A DNA stretch of 7,865 nt, taken from the NCBI GenBank assembly GCA_003517845.1, contig DOZU01000123.1, positions 1-7,865 on the forward strand, read 5' to 3'. How positions within the stretch are numbered: the stretch's first letter is position 1; every line of letters begins with the position of its first letter. This stretch comes from Clostridiales bacterium. Its GTDB lineage: Bacteria; Bacillota; Sulfobacillia; UBA995. The position numbers and the translations under genes are program-made. Below are positions 1-5,042 of this stretch, piece after piece. The notes under the pieces were generated by a model. The model had not been told where the DNA came from, searched no databases, and saw only the letters and a program-made list of their open reading frames with translations.

Positions 1-621
1 GAACTCGCGCAACGAATCCACGCCGTCGCCCGCCAACTCTATCCGAACCGGGACCGGCCGGGTGAATGGGTATATGTCGATCAGGCCGCCTCGCGCCACG
101 AACTCGCCTGGGTGTTCCACCGGATCCGCGGGGGCGTATCCTGCCTGCACCAGCCTTGCGAGCAACTCATCGCGGTCAAGCTGGCTGCCTTGGCGAATGT
201 CCAGGGTTGCATCCCGGAGACTCCCGGGCGGGGGCAACCTCTCCAGCATGCCCTCGCCAGTAGTCACCACCAGGCAGGGAGAGCCGCCTTCGAGCCGCTC
301 CAGAGCGCTCAACCGGCGCCGGTCTAACTCATGACTGTCGGCCACCAGGTCTATCGGCACACGGCCCGCCGGCGGGAAGGAGAAGGTCATCGTCCCGCCC
401 AACCAGGTCGCGATATCCTCCCGAGCGCGCTCGGCAGCCGCCGTATCGGCGGCAACGTAGACGGTGGGCCGCTGGCAGTGAAAGCACACTGCGGCCGCTA
501 CATAGGCCAGGGCCGAGCCAGCCAGCCCGGTGATGTGTTGGGCCGACTGTCCGGCATCCAATCGATCGAGGAGTTGCCGGTAGCCGGCGTGGGACTTGAG
601 CAGATCGAGGAAATGGCGCAC
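1..621 (-). CDS. mfd: Transcription-repair coupling factor Mfd, N-terminal 207 codons (partial)
   Basis: Mfd is the ATP-dependent translocase that pushes stalled RNA polymerase off damaged DNA and recruits UvrA. The window holds only the amino-terminal UvrB-like module; the gene runs off the left edge exactly at a codon boundary. Visible signatures are GLAGSALAYV near residue 33, where UvrB-like Mfd modules keep a degenerate nucleotide-binding loop, LVVTTGEGMLERLPPP in the middle, and near the end GEFVARGGLIDIYP followed by PVPVRIEL and DSLREF, which match Mfd proteins closely (B. subtilis has GEFSIRGGIIDIYP). The start is GTG at 621, giving MRHFLDLLK, with GGAGG at 628-632 and a 6-base spacer. 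The frame is open further upstream but shows no better start. It lies 23 bases after pth, so it is probably cotranscribed. The helicase and RNA polymerase-binding domains cannot be judged. Confidence 0.93.
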   Translation of the reverse strand, partial: MRHFLDLLKSHAGYRQLLDRLDAGQSAQHITGLAGSALAYVAAAVCFHCQRPTVYVAADTAAAERAREDIATWLGGTMTFSFPPAGRVPIDLVADSHELDRRRLSALERLEGGSPCLVVTTGEGMLERLPPPGSLRDATLDIRQGSQLDRDELLARLVQAGYAPADPVEHPGEFVARGGLIDIYPFTRPVPVRIELAGDGVDSLREF

Positions 622-644
622 TTTCTGCCTCCGCCGTGGTTCCT

Positions 645-1217
645 TCAGCCAGGCCCGCGATCATCAGCCGACAGGCATGGGACCCGCTGCCGGGCGGCGT
701 CCAGGCCATTCGCCAACCACGTTACGACGGTCTCCGCCGCCTCCTGAGCCATAGCGTCGCGGTACGCTAGTTCCTGGCCGACAAGAGGAGTCAAGATGAA
801 TTCCGCGGGATCGATGCCCGGCGGTGGGCGACCCACGCCAAGCTTGAGTCTGAGGAAGCCGTCCGTGTCCAATGCATCCATGATCGATTCGACGCCCCGA
901 TGTCCGCCGGATCGCCCTTTGGTCTTGAAGCGGAGTATACCCCGAGGCAAATCGATATCGTCGTGAATCACCAGCAGGTCGCGCGGACCGAGGTCTAGTT
1001 GCCTGAGGCGCCGCACGACGGGCGGGCCGCTACGATTCATGTAGGCCTGGGGCTTGAACAGCCCGACAGCATGCCCGCCGATGCTGCCGGTCCATGTGCT
1101 GCCAGTCCGACCGGGTGCATGAACCGACATCAGCCGGTCAATAGTCCGGAAGCCGGCATTGTGCCAGGTGTCCCGATAAGAAGGGCCGGGATTGCCCAGC
1201 CCCACAATCAGCCGCAG
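645..1217 (-). CDS. pth: Peptidyl-tRNA hydrolase, probable CTG start
   Basis: Pth cleaves the ester bond of peptidyl-tRNAs released by stalled ribosomes, recycling tRNA in the cytoplasm. The family's active-site residues are present: Asn9 in GLGNPG, His19 in YRDTWHN, Asn61 in AYMNRSG and Asp86 in VIHDDIDLP, followed by KTKGRSGGHRGVESI. Length is 190 residues, normal for the family. Beginning at the GTG at 1205 would remove the first strand (RLIV) that precedes GLGNPG, and it lies 20 bases from the Shine-Dalgarno. No ATG, GTG or TTG exists in frame between that GTG and the upstream in-frame TGA at 1242-1244, which is also the stop of ctc. The CTG at 1217 is 8 bases from a GGGGAGG and restores the standard N terminus, so I place the start there. 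B. subtilis calls this gene spoVC and has fin (yabK) after it; here mfd follows directly. Confidence 0.94.
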   Translation of the reverse strand: MRLIVGLGNPGPSYRDTWHNAGFRTIDRLMSVHAPGRTGSTWTGSIGGHAVGLFKPQAYMNRSGPPVVRRLRQLDLGPRDLLVIHDDIDLPRGILRFKTKGRSGGHRGVESIMDALDTDGFLRLKLGVGRPPPGIDPAEFILTPLVGQELAYRDAMAQEAAETVVTWLANGLDAARQRVPCLSADDRGPG

Positions 1218-1225
1218 GTCGTTAG

Positions 1226-1232
1226 CCTCCCC
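1226..1232 (-). promoter_or_regulatory. Ribosome binding site that fixes the pth start
   Basis: GGGGAGG on the minus strand, 8 bases before the CTG at 1217 and 20 bases before the GTG at 1205. The spacing matches that of the sites before spoVG and the nucleotidyltransferase in this window (8 bases each), which supports CTG rather than GTG as the start. Confidence 0.75.
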
Positions 1233-1241
1233 TGACCGGGG

Positions 1242-1877
1242 TCAGTCCTGTCCGCTGTCTTTCACCGTTGACTCCGCGGGAGCCGCCGTCCCATCCTCCG
1301 GCGGTGGCGCTTCGGCGACCTGCGCCGCCCGGGCGAGGATGACGCCCAAGACCAGTTCCTCCGGATCGCTCAGCAGGCTTACTCCCGGAGGCAGCGGTAT
1401 GCTGGCCGCGCGTATGAGCGCACCGGCCTTCGAAGCGCTCACATTCACCAGGAGGCGATCGGGAATGTCGAGCGGCAAGCACTCAATCTCGAGTTCCCGG
1501 GACTGGTGCTGGACGGTCAGTCCCTGTCGCTCCAGTTCCTCGGCCCCCTGCACCGTAACGGCGATGCGCACCGACATGCGCTGGGCCAGCGAGACTTCCT
1601 GGAAGTCCACATGCAGGATGTCTCTGCTAGCCGGATGCCGCTGTAACTCCTTCACCACCGCCGTCCTGGCTCCGTGCCCCTTGACCTCCAACGCGACCAG
1701 GGGATGCTTCCCCGCGATCTGCATGATCCGCCCGAACTCCCGGGCCCCGACCGCAAGGGACAGGTTGGCTCTCCCCTGACCATAAAGGACCGCAGGCAAG
1801 CGCGCATTGCGCCGCAGACTGCGGCTGATGCCCTTGCCGACTTCGCGAACGCTTGCTTCAAGTTTCACCGGTTGCAT
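1242..1877 (-). CDS. ctc: Ribosomal protein bL25, long Ctc/TL5 form
   Basis: This is a 5S rRNA-binding protein of the large ribosomal subunit, in the two-domain Ctc form found in Bacillota and Thermus rather than the short E. coli L25. The N-terminal L25 domain (about residues 1-92) shows SLRRNARLPAVLYGQG and ends with RDILHVDFQEV, the typical L25 signature. The C-terminal TL5 beta domain follows (SVRIAVTVQGAEE, LEIECLPLDIPDRLLVNVS). A low-complexity acidic and proline/alanine tail of about 25 residues (EAPPPEDGTAAPAE) closes the 211-residue protein; B. subtilis Ctc is of similar length. The ATG start at 1877 has GAGGAGG about 10 bases upstream. It sits between prs and pth as in Bacillus and has its own sigma-A-like promoter. 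rplY is the alternative symbol. Confidence 0.95.
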   Translation of the reverse strand: MQPVKLEASVREVGKGISRSLRRNARLPAVLYGQGRANLSLAVGAREFGRIMQIAGKHPLVALEVKGHGARTAVVKELQRHPASRDILHVDFQEVSLAQRMSVRIAVTVQGAEELERQGLTVQHQSRELEIECLPLDIPDRLLVNVSASKAGALIRAASIPLPPGVSLLSDPEELVLGVILARAAQVAEAPPPEDGTAAPAESTVKDSGQD

Positions 1878-1917
1878 GACTCACGGAACCTCCTCGGTGG
1901 CTCCTGGCTACGACTTC

Positions 1918-1946
1918 ATGTTAAGGCAGGTCGACTCGCCTGTCAA
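1918..1946 (-). promoter_or_regulatory. Sigma-A-type promoter for ctc-pth-mfd
   Basis: In the 80-base gap between prs and ctc, the minus strand reads TTGACA (1941-1946), a 17-base spacer, then TAACAT (1918-1923). The -35 box is perfect and the -10 box matches TATAAT at 4 of 6 positions at ideal spacing. Initiation would fall near 1911, giving a leader of about 34 bases containing the GAGGAGG ribosome binding site. The -35 box begins only about a dozen bases after the prs stop and I see no terminator between them, so readthrough from prs probably adds to this promoter. Confidence 0.75.
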
Positions 1947-1957
1947 ACGCTCCAATT

Positions 1958-2905
1958 TCACGAAAACAGTTCGCTGACCGAACGGTCCTCGTGGATGCGC
2001 GTGATGGCTTCGCCCAACAAGGGAGCAACCGATAGCACCGTCACCTTGGCGGGAAGGCGAGAGCGGTCTATGGCGAGCGTGTTGGTCACCACGAGGTCGC
2101 GTATCGGCGAATCGGCCAACCGGTCAGACGCGGGTCCCGAGAGGACGGCATGGGTGCAGCAGGCGTATACCTCGGCCGCCCCCTTTTCGACCAGTGCCCG
2201 GGCGCCGTTGCTGATGGAGCCCGCGGTATCGATCATATCATCGACCAGGATAGCCTTCATCCCCCGCACACTTCCGACCACGTGAATGACCTCTGATATA
2301 CCCGGGCGAGGGTGGCGCTTGTCGAGGAAGGCCACTCCGGTACCGAGGCGTCGCGCGACGTCGCGAGCTCTCGGCACTCCACCCACGTCCGGTGACACGA
2401 CTACCACATTCTGCAGAGCCCGCTGGCGAAAGTGCTCGGCCAGCAAGGGCATCGCCGACAAATGGTCGACCGGCAAGTCGAAGAAACCCTGGATCTGCCC
2501 GGCATGCAGGTCCATGGTGAGGACGCGTCCGGCCCGCGCCGTGGTGAGCAAATTGGCGACGAGCTTGGCGGTTATCGGCTCCCGACCGCGGGTCTTTCGG
2601 TCCTGGCGGGCGTATCCGTAGTAAGGTATTACGGCGGTAATTCGGTGGGCCGACGCGCGGAGCAGCGCATCGATGATGATCAGTAGCTCCATGAGCGTGT
2701 CATTGGCCGGTGCTCCGGTGGGCTGGATGACGAAAACGTCTTCTCCCCTGACGTTCTCCTGAATGAGCACATGGGTCTCTCCATTAGTGAACCGGCCGAC
2801 TTCCATCTTCCCCAGGTCGATGTGAAGGTGTTCGGCAATCTCGTTCGCCAATGCGGGATTGGCTGTACCGCTGAATACCTTCAGCCCCTCAGTCCTCGAA
2901 CTCAC
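1958..2905 (-). CDS. prs: Ribose-phosphate pyrophosphokinase (PRPP synthase)
   Basis: Prs transfers pyrophosphate from ATP to ribose 5-phosphate to make PRPP for nucleotides, histidine, tryptophan and NAD. The 315 residues match class I bacterial enzymes in length. Motifs in order: FTNGE near 39-43, the ATP-site segment YYGYARQDRK at 95-104, MDLHAGQIQGFF at 131-142 with the active-site His134, the flexible catalytic loop starting DKRHP at 195-199, the ribose-5-phosphate/PRPP loop VDDMIDTAGS at 221-230, YACCTHAVLSGPA, and the C-terminal SVSELFS. The catalytic loop reads KRHP where most bacterial enzymes read KRRP, so the second arginine is histidine (residue 198). The start is GTG at 2905, the only sensible start in frame; the upstream GGGGGGAA is a weak ribosome binding site. 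The gene lies 32 bases after glmU with no visible promoter, so it is probably cotranscribed with glmU. Confidence 0.97.
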   Translation of the reverse strand: MSSRTEGLKVFSGTANPALANEIAEHLHIDLGKMEVGRFTNGETHVLIQENVRGEDVFVIQPTGAPANDTLMELLIIIDALLRASAHRITAVIPYYGYARQDRKTRGREPITAKLVANLLTTARAGRVLTMDLHAGQIQGFFDLPVDHLSAMPLLAEHFRQRALQNVVVVSPDVGGVPRARDVARRLGTGVAFLDKRHPRPGISEVIHVVGSVRGMKAILVDDMIDTAGSISNGARALVEKGAAEVYACCTHAVLSGPASDRLADSPIRDLVVTNTLAIDRSRLPAKVTVLSVAPLLGEAITRIHEDRSVSELFS

Positions 2906-2937
2906 CGTGATTCCCCCCGAGGCTTGACTGACTACTG

Positions 2938-4344
2938 CTATGGGGCGTCCGGCCCCTGCTGACCGGCAGACTTGCCGAGCTTACCCCGAGTTGCCCAGCC
3001 CTCGATGTTGACCTGACGCGCCCTTGCCACGCCAAGCGCGCCCGCCGGCACGTCGCGGGTGATCGTTGAACCGGCACCGACATAGCTGCCCGCCGCCACG
3101 TCTACCGGAGCCACCAGGTTCGCGTTGCAGCCAACGAAGGCGCCGCTCCCGATTTGGGTCCTGTGCTTCTGCCGGCCATCGTAGTTGACCACGACCGCTC
3201 CCGCGCCTACGTTTACGTCTGGACCAATGGTGGCATCCCCCACATAGCAGTGATGGGAGACCCGCGAGCGCTCCCCGATCGTGGAGTTCTTGATCTCGGC
3301 AAAGTTCCCGACTCTCACGCCGGCCGATAAGTCGCTGCCGGGGCGCAGGTGGGCATAGGGTCCTACCTTGACCTCATCTCCCAGCTTGGTCCCTTCCACC
3401 ACGGAATGTCGGATGATCGACCGATGTCCAACTGAGGTGTCGATCAGGTGTGCGCCGGGGCCGATGCCGCATGCCCGTCCGACCCGCGTGGCACCCTCCA
3501 GTAAGGTGAACGGGTGGAGTATCGTGTCCTCGCCTACCTGCACCCCGTGGTCGACGAAGGTGCTGGCAGGGTCCACGATCGTGACCCCCTGGTCCATCAG
3601 GTGTGCCAGGATTCGCCGTCGAAGGATCTGTTCAGCTTCCGCCAACTCCCGGCGATCGTTGATCGAACGGACCACCGAGGGATCGTCGATCCGGCAGAGG
3701 GACACCCTTTCGCCCCGTCCTCGCAGGATGGCCATCACGTCCGTCAGGTAGTACTCGCCCTGAGCATTCTCGCGCGTGAGTTCGCCGACGCGCGCCAGAA
3801 GGTGGTCAGCTTGAAAGCAGTAGAGCCCCGAGTTGACCTCGCTTATCGTGCGCTCGGCGGAAGAAGCGTCTGCCTCCTCAATGATGCGTACGAACTCACC
3901 CGAGGGGCTGCGCAGGATCCTCCCGAGGCCCGTTGGGTCGGGCACCTGGGCGGTCAAGACCGTCGCCGCCGCCCGGTCACGGCGATGCGCGGCCAGCAGG
4001 TCCTGCAACGACTTCGAAGTGACGGTGGGCACGTCGCCGTAAACCACCAGTACTTCTCCGGAGCCGCCCGCGAGGTCTCCGGGCTTGACCTGAGCCACGG
4101 CATGGCCGGTGCCAAGCGGCTGCTCCTGGCGAACGTAGACGAGGCTCTCCCCGAGGAGTTCCCTGATGGGCTGGGCCTGATCGCCCACGATCAGGATGAT
4201 CCGTTCGGGAGAAAGGTCCCGCACTGCATCGAGAACGTGGCAGATCATTGGCTGGCCGGCCACGCGGTGGAGTACCTTCGGGGTCTCCGAGCGCATGCGT
4301 TTCGATTTGCCCGCTGCGAGCACGATAGCTATCGGATTCGCCAT
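2938..4344 (-). CDS. glmU: Bifunctional UDP-GlcNAc pyrophosphorylase / GlcN-1-P acetyltransferase GlmU
   Basis: GlmU acetylates glucosamine 1-phosphate and then uridylylates it to UDP-GlcNAc, the precursor of peptidoglycan and other envelope glycans. The N-terminal Rossmann uridyltransferase domain (about residues 1-230) shows IVLAAGKSKRM at 7-17, Lys23 in TPKVLH, QEQPLGTGHAV, YGDVP with the metal-binding Asp104, and SEVNSGLYCF. The C-terminal left-handed beta-helix has repeated hexapeptides, RPGSDL, VGNFAEIKNS, the acetyltransferase His in SHHCYVGDATIG, NYDG and VGAGSTITRDVP. Length is 468 residues, as expected. I start at the ATG at 4344, whose protein begins MANPIAIVLAAG. The frame is open to an ATG at 4491, but that adds 49 residues unlike GlmU and has no ribosome binding site, whereas 4344 is preceded by GGAGG repeated twice, one copy at about 9 bases. 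In B. subtilis the gene is also called gcaD. Confidence 0.97.
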   Translation of the reverse strand: MANPIAIVLAAGKSKRMRSETPKVLHRVAGQPMICHVLDAVRDLSPERIILIVGDQAQPIRELLGESLVYVRQEQPLGTGHAVAQVKPGDLAGGSGEVLVVYGDVPTVTSKSLQDLLAAHRRDRAAATVLTAQVPDPTGLGRILRSPSGEFVRIIEEADASSAERTISEVNSGLYCFQADHLLARVGELTRENAQGEYYLTDVMAILRGRGERVSLCRIDDPSVVRSINDRRELAEAEQILRRRILAHLMDQGVTIVDPASTFVDHGVQVGEDTILHPFTLLEGATRVGRACGIGPGAHLIDTSVGHRSIIRHSVVEGTKLGDEVKVGPYAHLRPGSDLSAGVRVGNFAEIKNSTIGERSRVSHHCYVGDATIGPDVNVGAGAVVVNYDGRQKHRTQIGSGAFVGCNANLVAPVDVAAGSYVGAGSTITRDVPAGALGVARARQVNIEGWATRGKLGKSAGQQGPDAP

Positions 4345-4388
4345 GAACCTCCGCCTCCGACCATTGACTTGCCGGGGGTTGTTCTTCG

Positions 4389-4413
4389 GGGCAGGCGTCC
4401 CGGGTACCTGCCC
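4389..4413 (-). repeat. Hairpin in the presumed glmU leader (proximal)
   Basis: GGGCAGG (4389-4395) and CCTGCCC (4407-4413) form a perfect 7-bp stem around an 11-base loop, ending 45 bases before the glmU start. The loop contains a CCCGGG that also occurs in both arms of the neighbouring hairpin, so alternative pairing is possible. No T tract follows. Confidence 0.6.
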
Positions 4414-4417
4414 AACA

Positions 4418-4447
4418 GCGATCCCGGGCATTCGTCCCCGGGATCGC
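4418..4447 (-). repeat. Perfect 11-bp hairpin in the presumed glmU leader (distal)
   Basis: GCGATCCCGGG (4418-4428) and CCCGGGATCGC (4437-4447) are perfect reverse complements separated by 8 bases. This is a very stable GC-rich stem only 4 bases from the next hairpin. There is no T run on either side, so it resembles a leader or processing structure more than a terminator. Confidence 0.7.
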
Positions 4448-4521
4448 CGCCCCGAGAGTGCGTTCATGATCGTGTTCACGGTCGCGGCCATGAGCGTGGG
4501 CGCCGTGGTACGCGCGGTCCC

Positions 4522-4552
4522 TGTAGGGGCGGGTTCGGAACCCGCCCCTACA
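4522..4552. repeat. 31-base perfect palindrome, REP-like dispersed repeat candidate
   Basis: TGTAGGGGCGGGTTC (4522-4536) is followed by a single G and then its exact reverse complement GAACCCGCCCCTACA (4538-4552). From general knowledge, short palindromes of the type GTAGGGGCGGG...CCCGCCCCTAC recur in intergenic regions of many GC-rich bacterial genomes, so a dispersed REP or miniature-element origin is likely. That is inference: only one copy is present here. The symmetry means either strand could form the hairpin, and no T tract follows. Confidence 0.75.
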
Positions 4553-4603
4553 TCCGAATGCCCGTACGTCCGACATTGCGGTCTCCCGCCGCCCCGGCGT
4601 TTC

Positions 4604-4631
4604 CATGCCCTCTGGTGCCCCGAGGGACATG
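4604..4631 (-). repeat. Hairpin just after the spoVG stop codon
   Basis: CATGCCCTC (4604-4612) pairs with GAGGG-A-CATG (4622-4631), a 9-bp stem with one bulged base and a 9-base loop, starting 6 bases after the spoVG stop. It may protect the spoVG mRNA 3' end or weaken readthrough into glmU. It lacks the T tract of an intrinsic terminator. Confidence 0.45.
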
Positions 4632-4637
4632 TCGGTC

Positions 4638-4916
4638 TCAGCGGCCGACCCCGCGCACCTCCCGCCGTTCCTGATATGCCTTCAGGACCGCGGCCTGAAT
4701 CCTCTCCCTGGCGTCGGAGGTGATCGGGTGAGCGATATCACGGAATTCTCCCTCCGGAGTCTTCTTGCTAGGCATGGCCACGAAGAGTCCATTCTGGCCT
4801 TCCACCACCCTGACGTCATGCACGACGAATTCCTCGTCCAGGGTGATTGAGGCGACCGCCTTCATCTTGCCCTCCCCGGCACTGACTCTCCGCAACCGGA
4901 CGTCCGTGATACGCAC
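4638..4916 (-). CDS. spoVG: Regulator SpoVG (nucleic-acid-binding septation/sporulation protein)
   Basis: SpoVG is a small DNA- and RNA-binding regulator. In B. subtilis it affects asymmetric septation and spore cortex formation; in non-sporulating relatives it controls capsule, virulence or other genes. The 92-residue protein matches B. subtilis SpoVG almost throughout: ITDVRLRRV at the N terminus, ASITLDEEFVVHDVRV, NGLFVAMPSKKTPEGEFRDI and AHPI, with a divergent basic C-terminal tail (ERREVRGVGR). Two GTG starts are possible. The one at 4925 overlaps the Shine-Dalgarno. The one at 4916 has GGAGG with an 8-base spacer and gives MRITDVRLRRV, which lines up with MEVTDVRLRRV of B. subtilis without a gap, so I choose 4916. 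Its own SigH-like promoter lies upstream and glmU follows, the conserved Bacillota arrangement. Confidence 0.96.
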   Translation of the reverse strand: MRITDVRLRRVSAGEGKMKAVASITLDEEFVVHDVRVVEGQNGLFVAMPSKKTPEGEFRDIAHPITSDARERIQAAVLKAYQERREVRGVGR

Positions 4917-4921
4917 GTCAG

Positions 4922-4929
4922 CCACCTCC
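4922..4929 (-). promoter_or_regulatory. Ribosome binding site that fixes the spoVG start
   Basis: GGAGGTGG on the minus strand. The GGAGG core (4925-4929) is 8 bases from the GTG at 4916. The GTG at 4925 is part of this site, which argues against it as the start codon. Confidence 0.75.
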
Positions 4930-4956
4930 GAATTGCTCCGAACTGGATGGCGACAA

Positions 4957-4986
4957 CTATTCTGGTAGCGGTGGCCAAAACCCTTT
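4957..4986 (-). promoter_or_regulatory. SigH-type promoter for spoVG
   Basis: The minus strand reads AAAGGGTTT (4978-4986), a 12-base spacer, then CCAGAATAG (4957-4965). Against the B. subtilis SigH consensus RNAGGAWWW, 11-12 bases, RNNGAATWW, the -35 box differs at one fixed position (G for A) and the -10 keeps the central GAAT but departs at two of its degenerate flanking positions. Initiation near 4950 would give a leader of about 34 bases. B. subtilis spoVG is a model SigH-dependent gene, so position and motif agree. No sigma-A pair at 16-18 base spacing is visible here. Confidence 0.65.
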
Positions 4987-5042
4987 GTCGAATGCTGGCG
5001 GCAGACCGACGGCTCGCCGGAAGGCGGTCGGGGTGGGCGGGT

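Larger units (their letters stand above)
4345..4637. other. Structured non-coding gap between spoVG and glmU
   Basis: These 293 bases are the longest non-coding stretch in the window. I find no convincing gene on either strand and no clear -35/-10 pair for glmU. Instead the gap holds four inverted repeats: 4389-4413, 4418-4447, 4522-4552 and 4604-4631. None is followed by a T run, so none is a classical intrinsic terminator. glmU either depends on transcription from the spoVG promoter through this structured leader or has a promoter I cannot recognise. Confidence 0.7.

Noticed and set aside
4345..4491. 49-residue N-terminal extension of GlmU, or a separate small gene here
   Set aside because: The ATG at 4491 lacks a ribosome binding site, the residues resemble no GlmU, and the stretch is dominated by two inverted repeats. 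The ATG at 4344 matches the family start and has a good site.
3514..4674. Long open frame on the plus strand (386 codons) opposite glmU
   Set aside because: It is the antisense shadow of a fully conserved glmU in GC-rich DNA; the translation has no recognisable family and consists of arginine- and proline-rich low-complexity sequence. Other plus-strand frames were rejected for the same reason.
4917..4925. spoVG start at the GTG at 4925
   Set aside because: This GTG is part of the GGAGGTG Shine-Dalgarno for the GTG at 4916, and only the latter aligns with the SpoVG N terminus.
4966..4990. Sigma-A promoter before spoVG using TCGACA and CAGAAT
   Set aside because: The spacing would be about 21 bases, too long for sigma-A; the SigH reading fits both boxes and spacing.
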